Below are positions 47,658 to 57,412 of a stretch of 64,000 nucleotides of DNA, piece by piece (the first letter of the stretch is position 1; the number at the start of each line of letters is the position of its first letter). A program made the position numbers and the translations under genes. A model generated the notes under the pieces. The model had not been told where the DNA came from and ran no database searches. It saw only the letters and a list, made by a program, of their open reading frames with translations. Source of the stretch: Edaphobacter sp. (GTDB taxonomy: Bacteria; Acidobacteriota; Terriglobia; Terriglobales; Acidobacteriaceae); NCBI GenBank assembly GCA_025462645.1, contig JAOAPB010000069.1:124001-188000 (forward strand). The letters run 5' to 3'.

Positions 47658-48761
47658 ATGATTTCGAAGCTCGTGTTTTCCGGATGTGTCTTGATGGGTT
47701 GTTTGAGTGTGGCTGGAGCGCAGGGCGTTTCGTCCGTCGATAGCAACTTTACCAATTGGCCAGCAGGCACCTCGCCTCAGGAGGTGGGAAAACAACTGGC
47801 TGACCACTTTGTCACGAGCCCGCACCAGTATACGAAGACGATCCACTACTCCGAGATCTGCACCTGGTATGGTGCGTTGCGGTTCGCGAACCTGACGCAT
47901 GACGATGCATTGCGTGACCAGTTGATCAAGAAGTTCGAGCCTCTGATGTCGGGTGGAGCGGAGGCTGAGCGGAGGCCGGTGCGGCGACATGTGGATGACT
48001 CGATCTTCGGGGTCGCTCCGCTGGAGATGGCACGGCAGACGAAGGATCCGAAGTTTTTGAAGGAGGGACTGTGGTGGGCGGATCGGCAGTGGGAGAATCC
48101 GCAGCCGGATGGGTTGTCGGCAGAGACGCGGTACTGGATCGACGACATGTACATGCTGACCATGCTGCAGCTTGAGGCATATCGCGCTACAGGAGACAAG
48201 AAGTATCTCGACCGGGACGCGAAGGAGATGGTCTCGTACCTTGACAAGCTGCAGCAGCCGAATGGGCTGTTCTACCATGCTCCGGATGTGAAGTACTTCT
48301 GGGGGCGCGGCGATGGTTGGGTTGCAGCGGGTATGGCGGAGATGTTGAGCGAGCTGCCGGAGAACCACCCGGATCGGGCGCGAATCATGAAGGGCTACAA
48401 GCTGATGATGTCCTCGCTGCTGAAGTACCAGGGCAAGGATGGGATGTGGCGCGAGCTGATCGACAAGGACGATGCGTGGCCGGAGAGCTCCAGCTCGGCG
48501 ATGTTCAGCTTTGGGATGATCATGGGCGTGAAGCATGGATGGCTGGATGCCAAGACGTATGGCCCGGCGGCCCGGAAGGGCTGGATCGCCGTCGTAGGAT
48601 ATGTCGACCAGAACCACGATGTGACGCAGGTTTGCGAGGGTACTGGAAAGAAGGACGACCTTGCCTACTACTATGCTCGCAAGCGGCGGACTGGAGACTT
48701 CCATGGACAGGCTCCGGTGCTGTGGGCTGCCGGCGCTTTGTTGGCGGATGAGAAGAAGTAG
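47658..48761 (+). CDS. Exported GH105/GH88-type unsaturated glycuronyl hydrolase
   Basis: Family members remove unsaturated uronic acids from rhamnogalacturonan or related oligosaccharides left by lyases. The 367-residue protein has a signal peptide (MISKLVFSGCVLMGCLSVAG) and the (alpha/alpha)6-barrel pattern WIDDMYMLTMLQLEAYRATG, then FWGRGDGWVAAGMAEML and SSSSAMFSFGM. The Asp residues of the YIDDM and RGDGW segments are the expected catalytic acids. The ATG has ggaggtcgg directly upstream. Being periplasmic and close to receptor 4, it may process material brought in through that receptor, which is positional inference. Confidence 0.9.
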   Translation: MISKLVFSGCVLMGCLSVAGAQGVSSVDSNFTNWPAGTSPQEVGKQLADHFVTSPHQYTKTIHYSEICTWYGALRFANLTHDDALRDQLIKKFEPLMSGGAEAERRPVRRHVDDSIFGVAPLEMARQTKDPKFLKEGLWWADRQWENPQPDGLSAETRYWIDDMYMLTMLQLEAYRATGDKKYLDRDAKEMVSYLDKLQQPNGLFYHAPDVKYFWGRGDGWVAAGMAEMLSELPENHPDRARIMKGYKLMMSSLLKYQGKDGMWRELIDKDDAWPESSSSAMFSFGMIMGVKHGWLDAKTYGPAARKGWIAVVGYVDQNHDVTQVCEGTGKKDDLAYYYARKRRTGDFHGQAPVLWAAGALLADEKK

Positions 48762-48787
48762 AAGTTGCTGCTGCCTGTTGTTTCAAA

Positions 48788-48823
48788 GAGAGGTGAAGAG
48801 CCAAGCTCTTCACCTCTCCTTTG
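48788..48823. terminator. 13-bp perfect hairpin terminator between convergent genes
   Basis: The stem gagaggtgaagag / ctcttcacctctc closes the loop ccaag, with partial extension by flanking aaag/cttt. It separates the GH105 gene from the DUF2277 gene and can serve both; the U-tracts are short. Confidence 0.85.
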
Positions 48824-48913
48824 ATTTGCGCCTTTGAAGCCGCGAACAAATGACTTGTCGACTTCTCCATTAGTCGAGCGGTCAGCCCCGATCGCAGAAC
48901 GTGTCCGACAGAC

Positions 48914-49183
48914 TCACACACCGAATCGCTCTGCGGCGCGGGCCTTCGCGCGTGTGGCCTCTTCTTCTCGATTCTTGGGTGCCGCTGTCGTTTCGAGCGA
49001 GCGCAGGAGGCGGGCTGAGACCTCGGCGATCTCGTCGATCGCTGACTGGAAGGCTGCTTCGTTTGCCTTCGATGGCTTGTTGAAGCCGCTGATCTTTCTC
49101 ACGAACTGGAGCGACGCGGCTTGAACCTCATCGCCAGTTACGGGTGGATCGAAGTTGAAGAGTGTTTTAATGTTCCGGCACAT
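48914..49183 (-). CDS. DUF2277-family protein
   Basis: DUF2277 proteins are small, usually about 90 residues, and of unknown function. The 89-residue product shows the family start MCRNIKTLFNFDPPVT, the middle VRKISGFNKPSKANEAAFQ and a helical C-terminus. A conserved Cys sits at position 2. It is transcribed away from receptor 4. Confidence 0.9.
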   Translation of the reverse strand: MCRNIKTLFNFDPPVTGDEVQAASLQFVRKISGFNKPSKANEAAFQSAIDEIAEVSARLLRSLETTAAPKNREEEATRAKARAAERFGV

Positions 49184-49619
49184 TCGCTATGACCTCACGA
49201 TCTGAGAGCTATCGAACTGCGTGAAAGACGAGGAGGCTCAGCATTGCAGCCCCTGTCCCTTTCATCGTACGACATAGGCCAAACCTACATCCTTACCTCC
49301 CTATAAGGCCCTATTGCGGTCAACCATCATGCTCCGAAGATGGATATCCGCCGCGGGGAGGTCGCAAGAGACTTGCCGCTGCCGTACCCGGACCACTTCT
49401 GGTTTTCTTCCATGCTTCCGTGACGGAGGCAAGAGACATCTCCCGATTCATCGACCTGCGTAGAAATTCGTAAGCCATCTGGCCTAGATGGGATTGTTAA
49501 AACTGTATTACAGTCCAAGTCAGCAATCCCTCTCTTTAGTTCCAGATAGCACAACGCAACGCAGTGCCATGAGTCCTCGATGGCACTGCGGGCGCTTTTT
49601 CATTTTTTTCGGAGGTAGT
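49184..49619 (+). promoter_or_regulatory. Leader region of receptor 4
   Basis: This gene-free region precedes receptor 4 and diverges from DUF2277. Its right end holds an AT-rich run (ttgttaaaactgtattacag) of promoter character, then a terminator-like hairpin, then the ribosome-binding site ggagg and the ATG. Left of 49480 I see nothing specific. Confidence 0.55.
49561..49608 (+). terminator. Attenuator-like terminator in the receptor 4 leader
   Basis: A perfect 10-bp stem (gcagtgccat / atggcactgc) with a 9-base loop is followed by gggcgc and then two T tracts (ttttt and ttttttt). The ribosome-binding site ggagg begins three bases after the second T tract, and the ATG lies 12 bases after it. 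A terminator placed inside the leader of the gene it would silence suggests attenuation or a processed leader RNA. Confidence 0.7.
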
Positions 49620-52600
49620 ATGCGCAGGTGGCTAGGCTGTTATGCAGTCCTCTTTCTTCTCTCTTTTACGGTTCTGATGGGGCAGACGGTAGATACGTCG
49701 ATCCTGGGATCGGTGACGGACTCTTCGGGTTCGGTGATTGCGGGAGCGACCGTAGTGGTCCATGCGGATGCGACAGGACAGGAAAAGGTGGTGACGACGG
49801 GTAGTAATGGGCAATACGTCGTGCAGTACCTGGTGCCGGGCAACTATACGGTGAGCGTGAACTCGACCGGGTTCGCGGGGTCGGTACATAAGGGGATTCA
49901 ACTGGCGCTGTCGCAGCAGATCCATCTGGACGTGGCGCTGACAGTGGGCGGAACGCAACAGGTGGTGGAGGTGAGCGCGACGCAGGCGCTGATGCAGAGC
50001 GAGAATGCTTCGCTGGGAACGACTGTGGACACGAACCGCACGGTAAACCTTCCGCTGAACGGAAGGAAGTTCAATGACCTTGCCGTGCTTACGCCGGGTG
50101 TGCGGGTATCAAACCCGGACAATCATTCTTCGTCGACGGCGGGATCGACGATTGCGTCGAATAGCGGACGCGGGGACTGGGGCGCAGTGCTGGTCGATGG
50201 AGTAGCGCTGACGAACAACCGGTCTGCGTATGTGAACAACTATCCGTCGATCGATGCGATCGAAGAGTTCCTGGTGCAGACGGGAAACTTCTCCGCGCAG
50301 TATGGATTCTCCGCGGGCAGCAATATCAACGTACAGCTGAAGAGCGGCACAAACCGTTTTCATGGAAGCGTCTTCGAGTTCATCCGCAACGATGCCGTGG
50401 ATGCAAGGAACTACTTCCGTCCGGCTCCCCTGAAGAAGAATGTGCTGAAGCAGAACCAGTTCGGAGCGACGCTAGGCGGGCCAATCCTGCGAGACAAGAC
50501 GTTCTTCTTTGCGAGCTATGAGGGGCTGCGCTCGATTGCAGAGGTTCCGTCGCTGACGAACGTGCTGACCGCGGCACAGCGGAACGGCGACTTCTCTGCT
50601 TCCTCGAAACCCCTGACGAACCCGTATACGGGCGTGGTTTATGCGAACAACCAGATTCCGGTGAATGCGGTATCGCGCAACCTGATCAACGCGTATATGC
50701 CACTGCCAAATGGAACGTTCTCGGGAGGGCAGAACTATGCGGGCGTCCGCATAGGCAACCAGAGCAACAATCAGGGGATCCTCCGTCTGGACCACCGCTT
50801 CAGCGATAAGGATTCTCTGTTTTTGCACTACATCTACACGACGCGCACCTTCCCGAACACGGACGTGAATCCGAACTTCCGCTATACGGGAACGAACCCG
50901 ATGCATAATGCGGCGCTGCAGTATCTGCATGTGTTTTCGCCGACCGTGGTCAACGAGTTTCGTCTGGGCGCGAATCTGGAGCATGTAAAGCTGCTCAGTG
51001 TGCGTACGGGAACCGGTTTCACGATCGAGTCGCTGGGGATCAACGGGTTTCTGGTCGGTGGACCGGCGGGCCGTCCGCTCACCCCGAACGAGGAAGGCTT
51101 TCCGCTGCTGTCGATCAGCGGATTCCTGGGCATGGGCGACTCTCAGGCTGCGTCCAACCTGGACTATAGCCGAACGTTCATGCTGGCGGATAATGTGACG
51201 CTGACGCACGGGAAGCACACGTTACTGTTTGGCACGGATGTCCGCATGGCAGCAGACAATGCGACGACCAACAATACACCGTTTGGACAGATGAGCTTTA
51301 CCGGCGACATGACTGGAAATGGAAACATAGCTGGAAATGCGGCAGCAGACTTCATGCTGGGTGTTCCTCGCACATCGATCACGCCGGAGGGTGTGCCGAT
51401 TACGGCGGCCCGGCAGTGGCGGACGGCTGAGTACTTCCAGGACAACTGGCGGTTGAACGATCGGCTGACACTGAATCTGGGAGTCCGGTACGAGCTCTAT
51501 GCTCCCCCGGTCGATATCAACAACGTGACGCGTACGCTGGACTTCAGCACTCCGCTTCCGCAGTTGACGCCGGCTCCGGGACAACGGCTGAACAACATCT
51601 GGAGCACAACGTATACGGACCTTGCGCCACGCGTGGGGTTTGCGTACAGCGCGCTGCCGAAGACGATTCTGCGCGGCGGATACGGTATTACGTACTATGG
51701 CGGGCAGTTCGACAACATCAACATCATGCAGTTGAATCCTCCGACCGCGGGCAGCCTGACGATCACGAATCCGAACAGCGGCCCGGCAGCTCCACCTGTG
51801 GCAACAATTCAGACACCGGTTCCTGCGTCGTTGTATCCGAACCCTCCGAACTTCAACGTGGTGACGCTGCCGGCGGACAGACGCCGGCCGGATGTCAGGG
51901 TGCAGACGTGGAACCTGACGGTGTCGCAGCAGTTTGGCCGTGCGGTGTTGGATACGTCGTATGTGGGAACCTATGGCTCGAATCTGGATACGAGTATTCA
52001 ATACTTCAACTCGCCGCAGCCGGGGCCGGGTGCGATTCAGCCGCGACGCCCGTATCCGAACTTTGCGCGTATCCGCGCTCTGGACTTCAGCGGTGCGTCG
52101 AACTATAACGCGCTGCAGGAGCACCTGGAGTGGAGGGTGAACTCGCAGTCGAATGTGACGGTGTCGTATGTCTGGTCGCACATGTTCGACAATCAGGGGG
52201 CATCGACGAACGCGGGTGGTTGCCAGTGCCAGGATGTGCGGCATCCGCATGAGTATGCCACGGGATTGAACGATCAGCGGCATAGCTTTGTCCTGGCGTA
52301 TGTCTATCGGCTACGAAACTTCACGCAGAACAAGGCACTAGGGCTGGGAGTCAACGGATGGACGGCCAACGGGCTGGTGAGTCTGTCGAGCGGAATGCCT
52401 GTGAATATAACGCAGAGCACAGATAGTCAGAACGCGGACAATCCGTGGCAGCGTCCAAGCCTGGTGTCTGGGGTAAGTCCGTATGTCGCGAACAAGTCGG
52501 CTGTGAACGGATGGTACAACGCAGCCGCATTCAAGCTGAGCGGACAGGCCTTTGGCACAACTCCAAGAGACTATCTGCTCGGGCCGGGAACAAAGACGGT

Positions 52601-52802
52601 GAACCTATCGTTGATGAAGGACTTCCTGATGCCCTATGCGGAGGCGCATCGGCTGCAGGTGCGGTTTGAGGCATTCAATGCGTTGAACACACCGCAGTTC
52701 TCCAACCCTGGAGCGTCGTTTGGAGCAAGCTCGTTCGGCGCGATCTCCTCGACGAAGATCAACAACCGCGAACTGCAGCTGGCGGTGAAGTACCTTTTCT
52801 AG
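49620..52802 (+). CDS. TonB-dependent receptor, Oar-like (receptor 4)
   Basis: The 1060-residue receptor starts at the ATG with ggagg four bases upstream, 44 codons inside the ORF-track start, whose extra part is the leader hairpin. The signal peptide is MRRWLGCYAVLFLLSFTVL. The regulatory domain contains ILGSVTDSSGSVIAGATV (about residues 25-105). The plug carries LPLNGRKFNDLAVLTPG and QYGFSAGSNINVQLKSG. The barrel ends in Phe (LQLAVKYLF). It is the only receptor in the window on the + strand and the shortest of the five. Confidence 0.92.
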   Translation: MRRWLGCYAVLFLLSFTVLMGQTVDTSILGSVTDSSGSVIAGATVVVHADATGQEKVVTTGSNGQYVVQYLVPGNYTVSVNSTGFAGSVHKGIQLALSQQIHLDVALTVGGTQQVVEVSATQALMQSENASLGTTVDTNRTVNLPLNGRKFNDLAVLTPGVRVSNPDNHSSSTAGSTIASNSGRGDWGAVLVDGVALTNNRSAYVNNYPSIDAIEEFLVQTGNFSAQYGFSAGSNINVQLKSGTNRFHGSVFEFIRNDAVDARNYFRPAPLKKNVLKQNQFGATLGGPILRDKTFFFASYEGLRSIAEVPSLTNVLTAAQRNGDFSASSKPLTNPYTGVVYANNQIPVNAVSRNLINAYMPLPNGTFSGGQNYAGVRIGNQSNNQGILRLDHRFSDKDSLFLHYIYTTRTFPNTDVNPNFRYTGTNPMHNAALQYLHVFSPTVVNEFRLGANLEHVKLLSVRTGTGFTIESLGINGFLVGGPAGRPLTPNEEGFPLLSISGFLGMGDSQAASNLDYSRTFMLADNVTLTHGKHTLLFGTDVRMAADNATTNNTPFGQMSFTGDMTGNGNIAGNAAADFMLGVPRTSITPEGVPITAARQWRTAEYFQDNWRLNDRLTLNLGVRYELYAPPVDINNVTRTLDFSTPLPQLTPAPGQRLNNIWSTTYTDLAPRVGFAYSALPKTILRGGYGITYYGGQFDNINIMQLNPPTAGSLTITNPNSGPAAPPVATIQTPVPASLYPNPPNFNVVTLPADRRRPDVRVQTWNLTVSQQFGRAVLDTSYVGTYGSNLDTSIQYFNSPQPGPGAIQPRRPYPNFARIRALDFSGASNYNALQEHLEWRVNSQSNVTVSYVWSHMFDNQGASTNAGGCQCQDVRHPHEYATGLNDQRHSFVLAYVYRLRNFTQNKALGLGVNGWTANGLVSLSSGMPVNITQSTDSQNADNPWQRPSLVSGVSPYVANKSAVNGWYNAAAFKLSGQAFGTTPRDYLLGPGTKTVNLSLMKDFLMPYAEAHRLQVRFEAFNALNTPQFSNPGASFGASSFGAISSTKINNRELQLAVKYLF

Positions 52803-52821
52803 CCGCGAGCACATGAAGGAG

Positions 52822-52857
52822 TAGTTGAGAGAGCCTGCGGGCTCTCTCAACTATTTT
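52822..52857. terminator. 14-bp perfect hairpin terminator of receptor 4
   Basis: The inverted repeat tagttgagagagcc / ggctctctcaacta encloses the loop tgcg and is followed by tttt. It can stop receptor 4 from the left and the exported cupin gene from the right. Confidence 0.93.
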
Positions 52858-52995
52858 AAGGATCTCTGAACCTCTGCTATACGCGGCGCATAAGTCGCTC
52901 AGCGCCTGCTTGTTGGATATTCCAGAGGCACCATGTGGAGAGATACAGCGGCTTCTGGGACGAAACTGTCTAGCTTCTCCGCGAAGGTGTGGACG

Positions 52996-53742
52996 CTACT
53001 TCGGAGCAGTTGGGAGGAGAATGCGTAGGATGTGTGCCGGAGATGCAGCATCCCGGGTGATCGTAGCGGCGGCCGATGCGGGGAGCCAGCTAACTGCGCC
53101 AGCATCGAGCCTCTCTCTCTCTTCAGCGGCCTCTGTCTTGATAGATAGCGGAGTGAAGGCAACGATCAGCGAAGGGGCGGGGGAGGGTTTTATCAGGCAT
53201 GGGGAAGAGCCGACGCAGACAACCCTCTCGATTTGAAGGGCAGGATCTGTGAACTCTACTGCGTCTTGATTCTCCGATAGGGTCTGCGGAGCTTTTCCAC
53301 GAAACGGGTCCTTAAGCCCAAGGGAGACCTGCCTGAGTTCGACACGTAGAAAGTCCGAACTCGTGTCTCCCAGGTTTTCGATACTGTGCCGTTCCGCCAT
53401 TCCGGCGATTACGCGAAAGGAGCCTTTTACCGTGGGAGGCCGAAGGATCGACTCCGGTTTTTCTCCAACTTCAGCGTGGTCGATGCGGACCTGACCGGAG
53501 TCGTCCAGATAGACGAAGACCGTCGGGAAGCTGGAGTGATCGTGGACAGGGATCTTTTCGTGTGGCCCATAGTGCGCGCGGATCACCGCCACAGCACTGT
53601 TGTCGAACGCGGAGCTGTAGTTGTTCGGCAAGGTGACGAGAGGATCCTGTGCGCAAGCCGCAACTGACCATAGGCCGAGGACGATGAGCAGGGCGATGCT
53701 ACGGTTTAGACAAGGTCCAAGTGAATGTGGCCGATGAGGCAT
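52996..53742 (-). CDS. Exported cupin-like protein
   Basis: The 248-residue product has a signal peptide (ALLIVLGLWSVAACAQ) after an N-terminal Arg/His/Pro stretch. The mature half has a cupin pattern: HYGPHEKIPVHDHSSFPTVF with a paired His, and later ERHSIENLGDTSSDFLRVEL with the second motif. Such proteins may bind metals or small ligands. The second half is less distinctive. It follows receptor 5 on the same strand after 128 bases, and may be co-expressed. Confidence 0.7.
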   Translation of the reverse strand: MPHRPHSLGPCLNRSIALLIVLGLWSVAACAQDPLVTLPNNYSSAFDNSAVAVIRAHYGPHEKIPVHDHSSFPTVFVYLDDSGQVRIDHAEVGEKPESILRPPTVKGSFRVIAGMAERHSIENLGDTSSDFLRVELRQVSLGLKDPFRGKAPQTLSENQDAVEFTDPALQIERVVCVGSSPCLIKPSPAPSLIVAFTPLSIKTEAAEERERLDAGAVSWLPASAAATITRDAASPAHILRILLPTAPK

Positions 53743-53870
53743 CGTTCGCTCCTGTATGCGTCTCTTGAATGATCATCGGGCATACAGCGCCTTGTCGCAA
53801 TGGCTTCCTGCGACAGAAGTATCGTTGAGGCCGCTCGCGGGTCGATCAGGGAGAGTAATGCAGTCTGCGA

Positions 53871-56800
53871 TTACCTGCTCAGGCGAACTGCAAATTGGGC
53901 GACACGGGGATCGGTGGTTGTGCTGGTGATACTGCCGAATGCGGCTGAGCCGAAGCTTCCATTGGGTTGTGCGAAGGCTGGAGTGTTCGTGATGTTGAAG
54001 ATCTCCGCGCGGAACTCCATGTCTGCTTCGCCGGGAAGTCTGGTGTGTTTTACGAGGGCTATATCGAGGTCGCGATACGCCGGGCCGCGTACCGGATTCC
54101 GCGACGCGTTGCCGATGACGAACTGCGGGGCGGTGGCGAAGGCGCTGGTATTGAAGTAGCGCGCTGGTGTCCGCTGATTCGCAGGGAGGCCTGGGTTGGC
54201 GACGATGTTGGGGCGCTGCAGTGCGAAGCCCGCGAAGGCGTTGTTGTTGGTCGCCTGCGTGACCGTGACGGGCATGCCTGACTGCAACGACATGATGGCG
54301 TTGAGGGTCCAGCCGCCGAGCAGCGAGTTTGCCACGCCAGTGGAGGCGAATCTGTGACCGCGACCGGCAGGGAGATCGTAGATGCCGGTGAAGGAGGTGA
54401 CGTTGGGCATGTCACCGTTCGAGGAGTCGCGCTCGAGGTAGGGCCGGAAGGTATCTGCCGCGATGAGGCTGTTGGAGTTCGGGGAGGAGAGCACCGTTGA
54501 GGAGAAGACGGATGAGGCGTCGTCGATGAGCTTGGAGTGCGTATAGGCGAAGAGGAAGGAGACGCCGTGGGAGAGGCGTTGCTCGACTTTCCCCTGGATG
54601 GCGTTGTAGTTCGTCGTGCCGTTGTTGTTCCGGTAGGTGGCGACGTTGAGGAAGCGCGGATAGGGCTTGAGGAGCTGGGCCTGGCTGACCGTCCTGGTGC
54701 CGATGGAGCTGGAGGAAGGGATCTGGCCGAAGTAGGGGTTGTTGACCTGCGTGAGGAGGGATGGGCCTTGCGCCAGTTGCGCGGCGGTGAGCTGATTGAG
54801 ATTCGAGTCGGGGATGCCGACGTGGACGATGTGCGAGCCTACGTAGGCGATCTCGGCGGAGAGATTGTTGGTGATGGAGCGCTGCACGGCGAGGTTCCAC
54901 TGCTGGACGTAGCCGGAGCCTGCGGATCTGTTCGCGGTGTAGACGCTTTGGCCGAGGCCGGCGTCGGGCGTGAAGGGGATGGGCGCGACAGAGGGGCCGC
55001 TCGAGAGAGCGAAGGCTGCGTTGACGCTGTCCTGCGTCTTCTGTTGGACGTTCTGGATGAAGGGGAACTGCGGCGTGGTGAAGGGAGTTGTGATGCCGGA
55101 CTGGTCGATGAAGACGATGCCGAAGCCGGAGCGGACGACCGTCGTTGGCGTCAGGAGGTAGGTGAAGCCGACGCGGGGAGCGACGTTGGTGTAGTGCAGC
55201 TCGCGGGCGCTGCGGGAGTTTCCATTTTGACCGAGATAGTCGAGCTGCTGGGTTTGGAGGTTGAAGACGGCTCCCTGGTTGGTCTTCTCGGTCGATGGGA
55301 AGTGGAGGGTCCAGCGGGCGCCGATGTTGAGGGTGAGGCGGTCGGTGGCCTTCCAATCGTCCTGCAGGAAGTACTCTTCGATGTGGTCGCGGGGACGGAT
55401 CTTGCTCTCTTGGAGATCGATCTGGAAGGTATCGACCTGGCCGAGCAGGAAGCTGGCGATGGAGTTGCCGCTGTTGGTTACGCCCTGCTGGTTGGTGCCG
55501 GTGGTCGTGAAGGCGAAGGAGCCGGTGGGGTTCGGCGGAGAGACTGCGTTGAGCTGGTACCAGCGGAAGTCGATGCCTGCTTTGAGTGCGTGACGGCCCC
55601 TTGTGAAGACGACGGTATCGACAGACTGCCACACGGCCGTTTGATACTGGGCGAAGGTGCTGGCCGAGGGGCCGAGCTGCTGGAAGCCGGTGAAGGTGAA
55701 GAGGGGCAGCGCGTTGTTGAAGGCGGCGTTGGTCGGGATGCCGGGGATTCCTAATGCAGCCGAGGCGGTGTTGCTCAGGTTGGGCCCGAGAATGCTGTTT
55801 CCTCGACGGGTGTATCCCAGCCTGAAGTCGTTGACGAGGTGCGGGGAGAAGGTGTGGGTCTCGTTGAGGACCGCCTGCTGGCCGAGCACGCTGGAGAGTC
55901 CAACGACGCCACCGGTTCCGAGGACTGCTCCGGTGATGGCTCCGCTGCCATCGGGCAGGGGGGTGACTGGCGACTCAACCTCTTTGTAGTAGGAGTAGCG
56001 GCCGAAGGCGTGGTCGCGGGTGCCGAAGGCTCCGTCGATCCGGACGTCGAATTGGTTTTGATGATCCGCGTCGTTTGCCGTGCGGGTGTAGTTGTTGGCG
56101 GCGTTGTTGGTGGTGGGAGTTGGGAAGCGGGCGAGGAGGGCCTTGGCGGCGGGGTCGAGGGGGATGTTGATGACGTTGTTGGGGAACTGCTGGCGGACGT
56201 TCTTTCCCGCGACGACGGTCGTCGTCTGAGGGTTGTAGATGTTCGAGACGCCGGTGAATATGCCCTGCCGTTCGGCGAGGGTGGGAATGGTGGAGATTCG
56301 CGTGACGCCGATGAGCTGCTTTATGCCCTGATAGTCGCCGAAGAAGAAGAGACGGTCATGCAGGATGGGGGCGCTGAGGGTTGCGCCGTAGAGATTGCGG
56401 CGGTACTCGGGCTTGCGAGCGGTGGGTGAGGCGAAGTAGTTGCGGGCGTTGAGGCTCTCGTTGCGAAAGAACTCGAAGAGGCTGCCGTGAATTGCGTTGG
56501 AGCCGGAGCGGGTGGCTATGTTGACGACACCGCCGTTGAAGCGACCGAACTCCGCCGGGACGTTGTTGGCTTCGATGGTGAACTCGTGAATGTCATCGAG
56601 GATGGGGAAGAAGGCTACCTGGCCCGGTTCGGGCTGCAGGGCGGAGATGCCGTCGTAGAGATATTCGTTTGTCCTGGGGCGGCCGCCGTTGATGCGGGGG
56701 AGGAGGGTGCCGGGAGGGAGCTCGACGCCGGGCGCCAGGGTCGAAAGCTGAACGAAGATGCGGGTGTTGAGAGGCATGGCTACTACCGTCGGTCCCGCGA

Positions 56801-57227
56801 TGTTGGTTTGAATGTTGCTCGTCACTGCCTGGAGAAGAGGGGCATCGCTATCGACTGTTACGGTCTGCTGATCGCCTCCCACAGTGAGGATGAGATCGGC
56901 GCTTACGGTCTGACCTACGATGGCGGTGACTCCGGTGCGGCTGAGGCGATTGAATCCCGTTGCCGTCACGTCCAGGCGATAGGAGCCGGAGTTGAGATGC
57001 GTGAAGAGATAGTCGCCCGAGCTTGAGGAGGTGGTGGCCTGATGGATGTTCGTAGAGGACTGGGTCAGCTCGACCTTAGCATTTGCGATAGCGGCGCCCG
57101 ATGCATCCAGCACACGTCCGCGAAGATCGGCTGCGATCTGGGCGTAGGCAGTTGATCCGGCGATCAACACCGAAAAAAGGATCAACGCTGAAGAGATGAA
57201 GGCGCGAAGAGCCCTGTAAAGCATCAT
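53871..57227 (-). CDS. TonB-dependent receptor, Oar-like (receptor 5), ending in Arg
   Basis: The receptor has 1118 residues from the first of two adjacent ATGs, which has AGGAG eight bases upstream. The regulatory domain contains LRGRVLDASGAAIANAKV. The plug shows MPLNTRIFVQLSTLAPG and FGRFNGGVVNIATRSG. The barrel has LNIGARWTLHFPSTEK-type strands. It ends VAQFAVRLSR, with Arg where barrel proteins normally have Phe, so Bam recognition may be altered or the end may have mutated. It lies 185 bases downstream of a helix-turn-helix/Mop-domain gene on the same strand. Confidence 0.92.
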   Translation of the reverse strand: MMLYRALRAFISSALILFSVLIAGSTAYAQIAADLRGRVLDASGAAIANAKVELTQSSTNIHQATTSSSSGDYLFTHLNSGSYRLDVTATGFNRLSRTGVTAIVGQTVSADLILTVGGDQQTVTVDSDAPLLQAVTSNIQTNIAGPTVVAMPLNTRIFVQLSTLAPGVELPPGTLLPRINGGRPRTNEYLYDGISALQPEPGQVAFFPILDDIHEFTIEANNVPAEFGRFNGGVVNIATRSGSNAIHGSLFEFFRNESLNARNYFASPTARKPEYRRNLYGATLSAPILHDRLFFFGDYQGIKQLIGVTRISTIPTLAERQGIFTGVSNIYNPQTTTVVAGKNVRQQFPNNVINIPLDPAAKALLARFPTPTTNNAANNYTRTANDADHQNQFDVRIDGAFGTRDHAFGRYSYYKEVESPVTPLPDGSGAITGAVLGTGGVVGLSSVLGQQAVLNETHTFSPHLVNDFRLGYTRRGNSILGPNLSNTASAALGIPGIPTNAAFNNALPLFTFTGFQQLGPSASTFAQYQTAVWQSVDTVVFTRGRHALKAGIDFRWYQLNAVSPPNPTGSFAFTTTGTNQQGVTNSGNSIASFLLGQVDTFQIDLQESKIRPRDHIEEYFLQDDWKATDRLTLNIGARWTLHFPSTEKTNQGAVFNLQTQQLDYLGQNGNSRSARELHYTNVAPRVGFTYLLTPTTVVRSGFGIVFIDQSGITTPFTTPQFPFIQNVQQKTQDSVNAAFALSSGPSVAPIPFTPDAGLGQSVYTANRSAGSGYVQQWNLAVQRSITNNLSAEIAYVGSHIVHVGIPDSNLNQLTAAQLAQGPSLLTQVNNPYFGQIPSSSSIGTRTVSQAQLLKPYPRFLNVATYRNNNGTTNYNAIQGKVEQRLSHGVSFLFAYTHSKLIDDASSVFSSTVLSSPNSNSLIAADTFRPYLERDSSNGDMPNVTSFTGIYDLPAGRGHRFASTGVANSLLGGWTLNAIMSLQSGMPVTVTQATNNNAFAGFALQRPNIVANPGLPANQRTPARYFNTSAFATAPQFVIGNASRNPVRGPAYRDLDIALVKHTRLPGEADMEFRAEIFNITNTPAFAQPNGSFGSAAFGSITSTTTDPRVAQFAVRLSR

Positions 57228-57346
57228 GGAAGCCGCTCCTGAAACGCGGAGGGAGTCTGTACCCGGCGATTCTCGATGAGTTGTGCGAGCAGGATTGACG
57301 AGGTGTGGAGGGCATCTCCCCGCCAAACCGGTATCTTCTCACTATG

Positions 57347-57370
57347 ACGAATCTAGTCGATTTGATTCGT
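57347..57370. promoter_or_regulatory. Inverted repeat acgaatc/gattcgt upstream of receptor 5
   Basis: Two perfect 7-bp arms are separated by ten bases (tagtcgattt), 120 bases upstream of the receptor 5 start. A third gattc copy follows. The location between the regulator gene and the receptor suits an operator. Confidence 0.45.
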
Positions 57371-57412
57371 ATAGTCAACGATTCTGGTTTTGCGAGGAGG
57401 TGCCGATGGTAT

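Noticed and set aside
54537-55754. 405-aa + strand ORF and 406-aa minus ORF inside receptor 5
   Set aside because: Both are shadows of the high-GC receptor gene; their products are biased (Gly/Val/Glu or Arg/His-rich) and lack domains.
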